In this document: positions 44,620-53,375 of the stretch, one piece after another
Position numbering within the stretch: position 1 is the stretch's first letter
Layout of the letters: each line of letters opens with the position of its first letter
Translations under genes and position numbers: made by a program
Source of the DNA: CBDDYU01 sp965235655
GTDB lineage: Bacteria; Pseudomonadota; Alphaproteobacteria; Pelagibacterales; Pelagibacteraceae
Assembly (NCBI GenBank): GCA_965235655.1
Contig: CBDDYU010000003.1
Coordinates: forward strand, 87,230-151,229
Length of the DNA: 64,000 bases
Reading direction: 5' to 3'
Notes under the pieces: generated by a model
The model's input: only the letters and a program-made list of their open reading frames with translations
What the model was told of the DNA's origin: nothing
The model's database searches: none

Positions 44620-45264
44620 ATGATTAAAGCTATTAAAGCAACACTATTTGAAAAAATAATTTTAATATTTCTAATACTTCTTGGAATATTTGCCTTTTCT
44701 TTTTTTTTTATTTTTAAAAATAAATGTCTTTTTATAAAAGACTACGATCCAAATACGATTAATTTTGAGAGGCCAGAGAATATTGCAATCCTAAATGCTC
44801 CTTGTGGAAATGTTATAATAGAATTGTATCCAGAAATTTCACCAAAAGCTGTTGAAAGATTTAAGACTTTAATCAATGCAAAAGCATATGATAATGTAGC
44901 ACTTCATAGAGTTATAAAAGATAAATTAGTTCAAGGAGGGGATCTTGAGTTTGGAAAAAAGGGTAATTTAGATTACGGAAAAATTGGAACAGGAAAATCT
45001 GGGCTTGGAACTATCTCTTCAGAAGTCGACGGTGATTTTGAATATACTAGAGGCAGCGTTGGGCTTGCCAGAACTTTTAAAATGGACACCGAAGACAGTC
45101 AATTTTTTATAATTCTAAAAGATGAACCTTTGTTTGAAGGTGAATATACCCCCGTAGGCAAAGTAATATATGGAATTGAAGTTTTGGAAAAAATAAAATT
45201 TATTAGAAATTACGAAAATATCTTAAGACCTGATTTTATTAATACTTTTAGAATGCTTAATTAA
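44620..45264 (+). CDS. Membrane-anchored cyclophilin-type peptidyl-prolyl isomerase
   Basis: The 214-residue protein has a single N-terminal membrane helix (about residues 12-32) and a cyclophilin domain: VIIELYPEISPKAVERF, LHRVIKDKLVQGGD, GSVGLARTFKMDTEDSQFFIIL, and GKVIYGIEVLEKI. It probably folds proteins in the periplasm. It is shorter than classical cyclophilins, and the loop around GKKGNLDYGKIGTGKSG is specific. The 3' end overlaps the convergent HAD/ECH gene by 8 bases. Confidence 0.88.
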   Translation: MIKAIKATLFEKIILIFLILLGIFAFSFFFIFKNKCLFIKDYDPNTINFERPENIAILNAPCGNVIIELYPEISPKAVERFKTLINAKAYDNVALHRVIKDKLVQGGDLEFGKKGNLDYGKIGTGKSGLGTISSEVDGDFEYTRGSVGLARTFKMDTEDSQFFIILKDEPLFEGEYTPVGKVIYGIEVLEKIKFIRNYENILRPDFINTFRMLN

Positions 45265-47479
45265 TCAGTGGTTTACCAGTTTTTAAGGTATGTTTAATTC
45301 TATTTTGTGTATTTTTGCTTTCGATTAATCTCATAAAAGAATCCAGTTCTAGTTTAAATAAATCATCTTCAGATAAACTTTTATCTAATTGAGTATCTCC
45401 ACCACTTAATACATTAGCAAGTTCTGTTCCTACTACCATTCCATGATCCATTATAACTTTTTCATTATATAACTTTTCTAAAATTTTAATCATTTTCTCT
45501 TTTAGAGGTTTGCCTGCTAGATTAAATTTACACTCTTCTGGTATCTTAAAATTTAGATTGTCAGCAATTATTTTTTTTGAAACTTCAAGTAAGCTATTTC
45601 TATTCATGATTTTTTTATCATTTGGCAATAAATATTTTAAAGGTTCCGCTTCCACTGGTGATGTAGCTGTTTTTGCGTAACCAATAATATCAAATACTTT
45701 CAATGGTGCAAAATCAGGATCTTTTTTAGCTTCATCAGTTTGAGACCATCGCCATAACATTTCTTTGCAGCCTCCCCCTGCTGGTACTAAGCCAACTATC
45801 GTTTCCACTAACCCAATAACAATATTAGTATGACTTGCTACAAAATTACTTTGAACCAGAACTTCAAATCCTCCTCCTAAAGTTAATCCTGAGGGAGCTG
45901 AAACCACTGGATATTTTGAATACTTTAAGTGTTTACAGGTATCTTGAAAATATTTAACAAATTTTTCAATCGATTTAAAATCGCCTTTATCAGCAAAATT
46001 CATTGTGTAAGATAAATTTACTCCAGCAGAAAACTGCATGCTTTCATTCATTATTATTAAAGGTTTATCTGTTGCATTTTTTAAAGCATCCATGGAATCA
46101 TAATCCAATGCACAAGCTTTAGTAGTAAATTCAACAATATTAAAATCTTTAAACCGATAAATTTCTGCAGAATTATTTTTATCTAGTTTGAGAGCTTTTG
46201 GCTTAATTTTTCCTAAGGTTTCAATATCTGTATAAATTTGTCTTGAACCATAAAAATCTTCATTTTTATTTTTTGACAACTTTTCTAAAAAAATATTTTT
46301 TTCAAAACCATCCACTCTTTCAAAAAAGTTTTTAACTCCTATGGATTTTAACATTTCAAAAGGACCCATCGACCAGTTAAAGCCTAGTCGCATCGCTTCA
46401 TCTATGTCATTAAACTTATCAGTAATTCCCGGAACTAAGGAAGAGGCATATTTAATTATTTTTGAAATAACAGCCCAAGCATATTCGCCATATTTATCTT
46501 TTCTATTTATTAAAGATAAAAGGTCAGTAGTTTCAATGCCAAGATTTATTTTTTTTGAGGGAAAATATTCACCAGTTTCAAGATTAATTGCCTCTAAAAT
46601 TTTTTGATTATTTTCTTTATTAATTCTATAGAAACCACCCTTACCTTTTCTGCCAGTATAGCCTGAAGCTATTAAATTAGTAATCAAAGGATTTTCAATT
46701 GCCACTTCTTGAAAAGGATCATGACTTGGAAGTTCTTTAATAAAACTTTTTAAAACATCAGACATCAAATCTATACCAATTAAATCATATAATCCAAAAA
46801 CTCCTGTTTTTGGTATACCCATAGGTCTTCCAAAAACTGCGTCTGCTTCTTCAATAGATAATTTCATTTTAAAAGCTTCATCCATAGCCACTTGCATAGC
46901 ATACACACCTATTCGATTTCCTAAAAAACCTGGGGTATCATTACAAACTATGGCACCTTTACCTAACTCTTGTTCACAAAATTTTTTAAGGGAATTAATT
47001 TTATTTAAATCATTGTTTTCATTTTTCACTATTTCCAATAAACCCATGTAACGTACAGGATTAAAAAAATGAGTAATACAAAAATCTTTTTTTTGTTCTT
47101 GATTTAGTTTTTCTGATAAAATTTTTATTGGAATAGAGGAAGTGTTAGAAGAAACAATTGCTCCAGCTTTTCTATAACTAAATATTTTTTCATAAATCTG
47201 ATGTTTGATATCTATTCTTTCAACTACCGCTTCAACTATCCAATCAGCTTCTTTCAATATGTTTAAATTGTCTTTAATATTCCCTACTGCAATATTATCA
47301 ATTTTACTTTTATCAATTAATAAAGGTGGCTTTGATTTATAAATTTTGTCTTTAGCTTGTTGAGAAATTTCTGTTGTTAAATCTAATAGTATTACTGGTA
47401 TATTTGCATTACAGACCTGAGCTGCAATTCCACTACCCATGGTGCCTGAGCCAATGACAACTACTTTTTTAATTTCCAT
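45257..47479 (-). CDS. 3-hydroxyacyl-CoA dehydrogenase / enoyl-CoA hydratase fusion
   Basis: Beta-oxidation protein with domains in FadN-like order: NAD-binding 3-hydroxyacyl-CoA dehydrogenase (GSGTMGSGIAAQ near residue 10-20; CITHFFNPVRYM; DTPGFLGNRIG), a C-terminal dehydrogenase domain around 300-400, and a degenerate enoyl-CoA hydratase domain from about 430 (MNESMQFSAGVNLS, LTLGGGFEVL). I chose the ATG at 47479 (740 residues) rather than an in-frame TTG at 47503. Classical FadB has the hydratase first. It is tail-to-tail with the cyclophilin and head-to-head with an EamA transporter gene. Confidence 0.87.
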   Translation of the reverse strand: MEIKKVVVIGSGTMGSGIAAQVCNANIPVILLDLTTEISQQAKDKIYKSKPPLLIDKSKIDNIAVGNIKDNLNILKEADWIVEAVVERIDIKHQIYEKIFSYRKAGAIVSSNTSSIPIKILSEKLNQEQKKDFCITHFFNPVRYMGLLEIVKNENNDLNKINSLKKFCEQELGKGAIVCNDTPGFLGNRIGVYAMQVAMDEAFKMKLSIEEADAVFGRPMGIPKTGVFGLYDLIGIDLMSDVLKSFIKELPSHDPFQEVAIENPLITNLIASGYTGRKGKGGFYRINKENNQKILEAINLETGEYFPSKKINLGIETTDLLSLINRKDKYGEYAWAVISKIIKYASSLVPGITDKFNDIDEAMRLGFNWSMGPFEMLKSIGVKNFFERVDGFEKNIFLEKLSKNKNEDFYGSRQIYTDIETLGKIKPKALKLDKNNSAEIYRFKDFNIVEFTTKACALDYDSMDALKNATDKPLIIMNESMQFSAGVNLSYTMNFADKGDFKSIEKFVKYFQDTCKHLKYSKYPVVSAPSGLTLGGGFEVLVQSNFVASHTNIVIGLVETIVGLVPAGGGCKEMLWRWSQTDEAKKDPDFAPLKVFDIIGYAKTATSPVEAEPLKYLLPNDKKIMNRNSLLEVSKKIIADNLNFKIPEECKFNLAGKPLKEKMIKILEKLYNEKVIMDHGMVVGTELANVLSGGDTQLDKSLSEDDLFKLELDSFMRLIESKNTQNRIKHTLKTGKPLIN

Positions 47480-47511
47480 AATATATGGAAAGTTTATAGT
47501 CAATTAACTTA

Positions 47512-48360
47512 ATGAGAGCAATATTTTTAAACTTATCCGCCCATACAATTGTGCCAATAAATTATGGTATTGCAAAATTTTTAGCTGATCAAATTCCAAT
47601 TTTGCAAATTATATGGGCTAGACATTTTTTTACAGTTATTTGTATTTTTCCAATTATGTTTTTTTTCTTTAAAAAAGAAATTATACGAAGTGAAAATCCA
47701 AAACTTCAATTATTAAGAGGGTTAGTATTGCTTGCAGTTAATATTTCTTTTTTATACTCAGTAACAGTTTTGCCTCTAGCTAAAGCTTTAACTTTGACTT
47801 TTATATCTCCATTTGTGGTTACAATTTTTTCATCATTTTTTTTATCTGAAAAAGTGGGGTTACAGAGATGGACCGCAGTAATAATTGGTTTTTCCGGAGC
47901 TATTGTTGTAATTAGACCTGGTTACGTTCCATTTGAACTAGGTAGTTTAGTTGCACTATTTTGTGGTTTTGCTTACGGATTCTATATCATCATAACTCGT
48001 AAACTAAGCAATTCTGATAGTTCTTTATTAACACTAATAATGACTGGGGTTATTGGAACAATTGTTATGACTCCAACTCTAGCTTTTGTTTGGGTTACTC
48101 CTTCAAAAGAACAATGGTTCTTATTATTTTTAATAGGGGTGGTTACAATGATTGGTCACTTACTTCTAATTTTATCTTTTAAATTTTCAGAGGCTTCTAA
48201 ACTTGCACCATTAAGTTATTTTGAAATAGTTTCAAACACAATAGTTGGTTATCTTCTTTTTAAAAATTTTCCTGATAATTGGACTTTAATTGGATTATTC
48301 ATAATTATTTCGAGTGGTTTATTTGTATTTTATAGAGAAAAAAAAATCGGAATTATATAA
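47512..48360 (+). CDS. EamA/DMT-superfamily transporter
   Basis: A 282-residue protein with about ten hydrophobic helices and two EamA repeats. Typical signatures include the QLLRGLVLLAVNISFLYSV half and VTMIGHLLLILSFKFSEASKLAPLSYFE in the second repeat. It exports or imports small metabolites. The start is 32 bases from the divergent HAD/ECH gene. Substrate unknown. Confidence 0.88.
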   Translation: MRAIFLNLSAHTIVPINYGIAKFLADQIPILQIIWARHFFTVICIFPIMFFFFKKEIIRSENPKLQLLRGLVLLAVNISFLYSVTVLPLAKALTLTFISPFVVTIFSSFFLSEKVGLQRWTAVIIGFSGAIVVIRPGYVPFELGSLVALFCGFAYGFYIIITRKLSNSDSSLLTLIMTGVIGTIVMTPTLAFVWVTPSKEQWFLLFLIGVVTMIGHLLLILSFKFSEASKLAPLSYFEIVSNTIVGYLLFKNFPDNWTLIGLFIIISSGLFVFYREKKIGII

Positions 48361-48368
48361 AACTATTT

Positions 48369-49391
48369 CTAAGTAGAGCTTTTTTGTATTGCAGCCCAAA
48401 TTTTTTCAGGAAGTAAAATTGTTTTAGAAATTTCTCTATTTTTCTTTTCTCGTTCTCCAGGAATTTCTACATTATCAAAACCTTTTGCTGGAGGGCAATC
48501 GCGTAGTTCAGATAAAATTTCTTCTGCAGCTTTTTTAAATATATCTGGATTACGATAAGATGTCGTATCAATCATTAAAATTAAGGTATTGCTTTCAACT
48601 TTGGCAGGCCCTAACATTGCATCACAAATTAGCTCTCCTATAGTTGCTAAGCCATATCCCAAAGCTTCTCCTTTTGGCAAGATTGCACCACCAGAAAAAA
48701 AATCATTTGGATTCTGGGTTGGTAATCCATTTTTATCTATTATCATATCCTTGGGCAGTTCTGCATTTGCAAGTCTTGCAGCTTTAATCCATCCTCCTGC
48801 AATTTTACTAGTAGCACAATCGAGTATCACAGGTCCTTTTAATCCTCCTGGTATTCCTAAGCACCAAGGGTTGGTAGGCAATAAAGCTTTTGTGCCTCCG
48901 TAAGGTGCTACCATTCTCCATTTATCTCTAGCTCCTCCACCACATAAAATAAATAAACAACCTTGATTTGCTGCTTTTTCTGCAAAAGCACCTAGTCTTC
49001 CTGTGTGACCAGTATTTCTAATTGCTATTGCACATATTCCATTTAATTTTGCAGCTGCAATACCCTCATCAGTTGCTACATTAAGAGCTGGAATTCCAAG
49101 TCCTCCTTGACCATCAATATTGATTTTAGTTAGACTATCCTTAGTTACTTTCGGAACAACATTGGGTAATAAATAACCTTGCTGATATTCATCAAGATAT
49201 TGTAAAGTTCTAACAACCCCATGAGACTCCACACCACTTAAATCAGAATCTATTAAATGATCAATAATTTGATTTGCATATTCTTTAGCGCAACCTGCTT
49301 TCATTAAAATTCTTAATGATTTTTCTCTTATATCGTCTAATGCTACACACACTCTAGATTCTGAAAGAATTAGTTTACTTTTGTTGGCCAT
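48369..49391 (-). CDS. Ldh2-family NAD(P)-dependent dehydrogenase
   Basis: A 340-residue member of the malate/L-lactate/ureidoglycolate/delta-1-piperideine-2-carboxylate reductase family. Visible signatures: GVESHGVVRTLQYLDEYQQG (catalytic His), AIRNTGHTGRLGAFAEKAA, KALLPTNPWCLGIPG, and LDCATSKIAGGW. The gene overlaps the fused ATPase gene by 17 bases, so it is translationally linked to the ABC importer. It probably reduces or oxidises the imported compound; candidates are cyclic imino acids, 2-hydroxy acids or ureidoglycolate. Confidence 0.87.
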   Translation of the reverse strand: MANKSKLILSESRVCVALDDIREKSLRILMKAGCAKEYANQIIDHLIDSDLSGVESHGVVRTLQYLDEYQQGYLLPNVVPKVTKDSLTKINIDGQGGLGIPALNVATDEGIAAAKLNGICAIAIRNTGHTGRLGAFAEKAANQGCLFILCGGGARDKWRMVAPYGGTKALLPTNPWCLGIPGGLKGPVILDCATSKIAGGWIKAARLANAELPKDMIIDKNGLPTQNPNDFFSGGAILPKGEALGYGLATIGELICDAMLGPAKVESNTLILMIDTTSYRNPDIFKKAAEEILSELRDCPPAKGFDNVEIPGEREKKNREISKTILLPEKIWAAIQKSST

Positions 49392-51429
49392 TTAATAATT
49401 CTTTTTTTTGAATTCTATCAAGTTCATTAATTTCAATATGGCAACGAATTGCATGGCCATTTAAACCAATTTGCCAAGGTGGGGTTTCATTTTTACATTT
49501 ATCTCCTAGAATTCTTGGACATCTACCTTGGAATGTGCAACCTTTTTCAGGTGGTCTTTCTTCAACTATATCTTCTGCTATCAATCTTGGTTTTATATCA
49601 GGATCTGGTTCAAGGACAGCACCAAGCAGTACCTCGGTATAAGGATGTGAAGGAAACTTATAAACACTTTCTGATAATCCAATTTCACAAAGTCTTCCTT
49701 GGTATAAAACTGCAACTCGATCACTTATAGCTTTAACTACAGCTAAATCATGGGAGACAAAAATATAAGTTGTGTTGAAATCTTTTTTTAATTGTTTTAA
49801 TAAATCTAAAACAGCAGCTTGAACTGAGACATCTAAAGCAGATGTAACTTCATCACACAATATTATATCTGGATTAGCAGCAAAAGCTCTTGCAACTGCA
49901 ACTCTTTGTTTTTCACCTCCAGACAATTGTCTAGGGTATCTTTGCATATAAAAATCTCCTAGTCTAACTTTTTGAAGCAAATCTGAAATATTTTTTTTTA
50001 ATTCCTGACCTTGTAAATTAAAATATAATTTAAGTGGCTGAGATAATATTTCTTCAACCGTATGACTAGGATTTAACGACTCGTCAGGGTTTTGAAAAAT
50101 AAGTTGTATAGCACGAAGATTATTAGAGGACCGGGCTTTTAAATCGTCAGACAAGAAATCTTTTTCATTAAACATAATTTTTCCATCTTGAATTTTTAAT
50201 AATCCAGCTATTGATTTCAAAATTGTAGATTTGCCACTACCAGACTCACCCACTAAAGATAAGGTTTCTCCCTTTTTAATTTCAATATTAATATCTTTTA
50301 CCGTTGGATTAGAGTCTTTAATCCTTCCAAGGAATTGATCTATAAAGTTTTGTTTTGCATAAGATATTGAAAGATTGTTAAGTTTTAAGATATTTTCTGT
50401 AGTATTTTTTTCATTAAATTCATTATTTTTAAACTCTGTTGTTTTATTAAAATCCTTCAAATCCTTAAAATTAAAACATCTCACATTTACATCTATTTCT
50501 TTTAAATAATCGAGTTCTGGAGAATTTTTTTTGCATTTTTCTGAAGAAATATTGCATCTTTCATAAAAACTACATCCAATTCCTAATTTATCAGATTGAG
50601 GCTGACTTCCAGGCATTGAATTTGGAAGACCTTTTAATGATAATTTTGGAATAGATTTTAACAAACCATTTGCATAGGGATGAATTGGATCCTTTAATAT
50701 TTTTCTGACAGGTCCTTCTAAAACAATTTCTCCTGCATACATGACAACAACTCTATCACTTACTTGTGCAATTGCTCCTAGATCATGACTCACATAAACC
50801 ATTGAGGTTCCAGTGTCTTTAGCAATATCTTTCAAAACTTCTAAAACATGTGCTTGGGTAGTAACATCTAATCCTGTTGTTGGCTCATCTAGCAATAATA
50901 AATTTGGATTTCCCGCAAGAGCCATGGCTATTGCCACCCTTTGTTGTTGACCTCCTGATAATTCATGAGGGTATCTTAAGGCTATAGTCTCGGGTGATGG
51001 TAATCTAACTTTATTTAATAATTCAGATATTTTTTTTTGTCTCTCACTTACATTTAGCTTGGTATGTAATTTTAAAGCTTCTTCAATTTGATAGCCTATT
51101 TTTAAATTTGGAGTTAGTGATTGACCTGCGTTCTGAGGTATCATTGCAATTTTTCTACCTCTAATTTCTTCAAGATCTTTATTACTCATTTTAAGTAAAT
51201 TTAAATTTTCAAATTTACACTCCCCATCAATTGTAAAAAGTCCTTGTTTTACAAAACCCATCATTGCTAATGCTAAAGTACTTTTACCAGATCCTGACTC
51301 ACCTACTATTCCAACCGTTTCACCTTTTTTTATATTAAGATTTATTTTTCTTAAAATAGAAATTTCTTTTCCTTTTTTACTTTTAAAACCAATTGATAAA
51401 TTGCTAATTTGTTGAATTATATCATTCAT
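49375..51429 (-). CDS. ABC transporter ATPase, fused DppD-DppF type
   Basis: The 684-residue protein has two ATPase domains. Domain 1: Walker A GESGSGKST at 43-51, LSGGQQQR, and Walker B NLLLLDEPTTGLDV. Domain 2: Walker A from residue 394, LSGGEKQR, and DIILCDEVTSALDV. Each is followed by an oligopeptide-type C-terminal region with cysteine motifs (CSFYERCNISSEKC and CTFQGRCPRILGDKC). It drives the PepSAB-family importer whose permeases are encoded just upstream in the operon. In most bacteria these are two separate proteins. Confidence 0.93.
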   Translation of the reverse strand: MNDIIQQISNLSIGFKSKKGKEISILRKINLNIKKGETVGIVGESGSGKSTLALAMMGFVKQGLFTIDGECKFENLNLLKMSNKDLEEIRGRKIAMIPQNAGQSLTPNLKIGYQIEEALKLHTKLNVSERQKKISELLNKVRLPSPETIALRYPHELSGGQQQRVAIAMALAGNPNLLLLDEPTTGLDVTTQAHVLEVLKDIAKDTGTSMVYVSHDLGAIAQVSDRVVVMYAGEIVLEGPVRKILKDPIHPYANGLLKSIPKLSLKGLPNSMPGSQPQSDKLGIGCSFYERCNISSEKCKKNSPELDYLKEIDVNVRCFNFKDLKDFNKTTEFKNNEFNEKNTTENILKLNNLSISYAKQNFIDQFLGRIKDSNPTVKDINIEIKKGETLSLVGESGSGKSTILKSIAGLLKIQDGKIMFNEKDFLSDDLKARSSNNLRAIQLIFQNPDESLNPSHTVEEILSQPLKLYFNLQGQELKKNISDLLQKVRLGDFYMQRYPRQLSGGEKQRVAVARAFAANPDIILCDEVTSALDVSVQAAVLDLLKQLKKDFNTTYIFVSHDLAVVKAISDRVAVLYQGRLCEIGLSESVYKFPSHPYTEVLLGAVLEPDPDIKPRLIAEDIVEERPPEKGCTFQGRCPRILGDKCKNETPPWQIGLNGHAIRCHIEINELDRIQKKELLNGQQK

Positions 51430-51432
51430 AAA

Positions 51433-52326
51433 TTAGACTGGTGCTTTTGTAGTTCTGTCAATGCCAAGTGCTTTTGCAAAAGCATCTGCACTTAAATTAA
51501 TTCCTATAATTAAAGAACTTAAACAAGTTATTGGAGCTAAAACAGCCCAATGTGCAAACGACATTAATCCTCTTCCATTTGAAATCATTAAACCCCAATC
51601 TGGTGTAGGTGGACTAACGCCAAAGCCTAAAAAAGATAAAGAACTAAAACCTAGCAACATCCAAGACCATCGCATAGCTCCTTCTACTAAAATAGCATCT
51701 CTAACATTTGGCAAAATCTCATTCCATATAATTGAAAAATTACTATGACCTCTTGCTCTTGCTGAAACAATAAAATCTTTAGCTATAACATCATGAGTAG
51801 CTGCTCTTGCTACACGAACTATTCCTTTTCCATAGAATAATCCAAGTGCCGGAATTAAGACAGTTATTGATGTTCCTAAAATTGATACAATCAATAACAT
51901 TGCAAGTATCCAAGGAATTGCTAGAAAAGCATCTACAATTCTCATTACAATATCGTCAATTTTTCCTCCTACTAATCCACAAAAAATGCCAAGTAAACCA
52001 CCCCAGGTTAGAGCAATTAAGGATCCAAAAAACGTAACTAGTATAGCTACTCTGCCTCCTAATATTGTTCTTGTAAAAACATCTCTACCTAAATGATCAG
52101 TACCAAACCAATACTCTGAACTTGGAGGTAATAACATTAAAGATGGGTTGATTGCTTTAAAATCATGAGGGGTAATTAATGGACTGATTATTGCAAGCAA
52201 AACATGAAAGCAGACAATGCTCAATCCAATCAATCCCGATGGTTTTGAAACCATTGTTTTTATTACTTCAAAAAACTTTGAAGGATTTTTTTTTATATTG
52301 TTATTTGTAGAAACTTGATCATTCAT
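51433..52326 (-). CDS. ABC transporter permease, DppC type
   Basis: Second inner-membrane permease of the importer, 297 residues, about six helices. The N-terminus has an extra TM helix (near 37-55) and the LMLLPPSSEYWFGTDHLGRDVFTRTILGGR motif typical of DppC/OppC. The EAA loop ARARGHSNFSIIWNEILPNVRD is intact. It lies 3 bases before the fused ATPase gene and 1 base after the DppB-type gene. Confidence 0.94.
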   Translation of the reverse strand: MNDQVSTNNNIKKNPSKFFEVIKTMVSKPSGLIGLSIVCFHVLLAIISPLITPHDFKAINPSLMLLPPSSEYWFGTDHLGRDVFTRTILGGRVAILVTFFGSLIALTWGGLLGIFCGLVGGKIDDIVMRIVDAFLAIPWILAMLLIVSILGTSITVLIPALGLFYGKGIVRVARAATHDVIAKDFIVSARARGHSNFSIIWNEILPNVRDAILVEGAMRWSWMLLGFSSLSFLGFGVSPPTPDWGLMISNGRGLMSFAHWAVLAPITCLSSLIIGINLSADAFAKALGIDRTTKAPV

Positions 52327-52327
52327 A

Positions 52328-53284
52328 TTATTTTCTAGTTTGCAAAGTTTTCAATCGAGGGTTAAGAACTAAAGTTAATAAATCAGCTATTAAATTTATA
52401 CCAACATATATTGATGCTAAAATAAGTGCCAACGCTTGCACAACAGGTAAATCTCTATTTGAAATAGATTCAATAACCAATCTTCCTAATCCAGGATAAT
52501 TAAAAACAACTTCTGTAACAACTACTCCCCCAAGTAACCAAGCAATAGTTAAAGCTACTACATTTATCGCCGGCAAAAGAGCATTGGGTAACACATGTTT
52601 AAATACCATTCTCCAATAAGGAACACCTTTTAATATGCTCATTTGAACATAGTCACTTGCCATGACCTGTATAACACTAGAACGAACCATTCTTAGCATA
52701 TGTGCTGTCATGATCATAGAAATTGCAATGACCGGTAAAATAATATTTGAAAGTAACTCCATAACAGTCACATCAGATGGCACGATAACAATTCCTGGAA
52801 GCCATCCTAACCAAATTGCTACAATTAAAATTAATAATGTTGAACTGATAAATTCTGGTATTGTCATTGAAAAAATTGCTAATGAAGAAATTATAATATC
52901 TGGCATTTTATCCCTCCACAAAGCAGTAATAATCCCTAGTATTAATGCAAAAGGAATTCCAATTAATATTGCCGTAGTTGCTAGAACCATAGAATTTTTT
53001 ATTCTTGGTCCTAAAATTTCATTAATGGGCATTTGTCCACTTAAAGAAAATCCAAAGTCTAATTGAAGAGTATTAGTCGCCCAAATAAGATATCTATCAA
53101 ATGCAGATATATCTAATCCAAGTCTTTTATAACATGCCGCTAAAGCATCACCATAAGCTTCTCTCTCTAAATATACAGTGCATGCATCTCCTGGTAATAC
53201 CTCAACCCCAATAAATGTAATTAATGATACAATAAATAAAGTAATTAAACCCAGTGCAACTCTTTTGGAAATCAAAAAAAACAT
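52328..53284 (-). CDS. ABC transporter permease, DppB type
   Basis: First permease, 318 residues, with about six helices. It has the DppB-type N-terminus (LISKRVALGLITLFIVSLITF) and the LPGDACTVYLEREA periplasmic segment, followed by the EAA-like loop MASDYVQMSILKGVPYWRMVFKHVLPNALLP. It follows the binding-protein gene after 91 bases that hold a strong palindrome, and precedes the DppC-type gene with 1 base between. Confidence 0.94.
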   Translation of the reverse strand: MFFLISKRVALGLITLFIVSLITFIGVEVLPGDACTVYLEREAYGDALAACYKRLGLDISAFDRYLIWATNTLQLDFGFSLSGQMPINEILGPRIKNSMVLATTAILIGIPFALILGIITALWRDKMPDIIISSLAIFSMTIPEFISSTLLILIVAIWLGWLPGIVIVPSDVTVMELLSNIILPVIAISMIMTAHMLRMVRSSVIQVMASDYVQMSILKGVPYWRMVFKHVLPNALLPAINVVALTIAWLLGGVVVTEVVFNYPGLGRLVIESISNRDLPVVQALALILASIYVGINLIADLLTLVLNPRLKTLQTRK

Positions 53285-53329
53285 AAATTAATTTAGTTGA
53301 AAATTTTACAGTTTATTTATTTTGAGATT

Positions 53330-53368
53330 ATTTTACAGGCCTTAATAAAATATCAAGGCCTGTAAAAT
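53330..53368 (-). terminator. Hairpin after peptide-type binding-protein gene
   Basis: A perfect 14-bp inverted repeat (ATTTTACAGGCCTT / AAGGCCTGTAAAAT) with an 11-base loop, starting 8 bases after the binding-protein stop. The U-tract is weak on the minus strand. It may stabilise the upstream mRNA or partly terminate transcription before the permease genes. Confidence 0.6.
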
Positions 53369-53375
53369 TTAAATT

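Noticed and set aside
47480..47503. TTG start for the HAD/ECH fusion
   Set aside because: It would add eight residues before the conserved MEIKKVVVIGSG start; ATG at 47479 is preferred.
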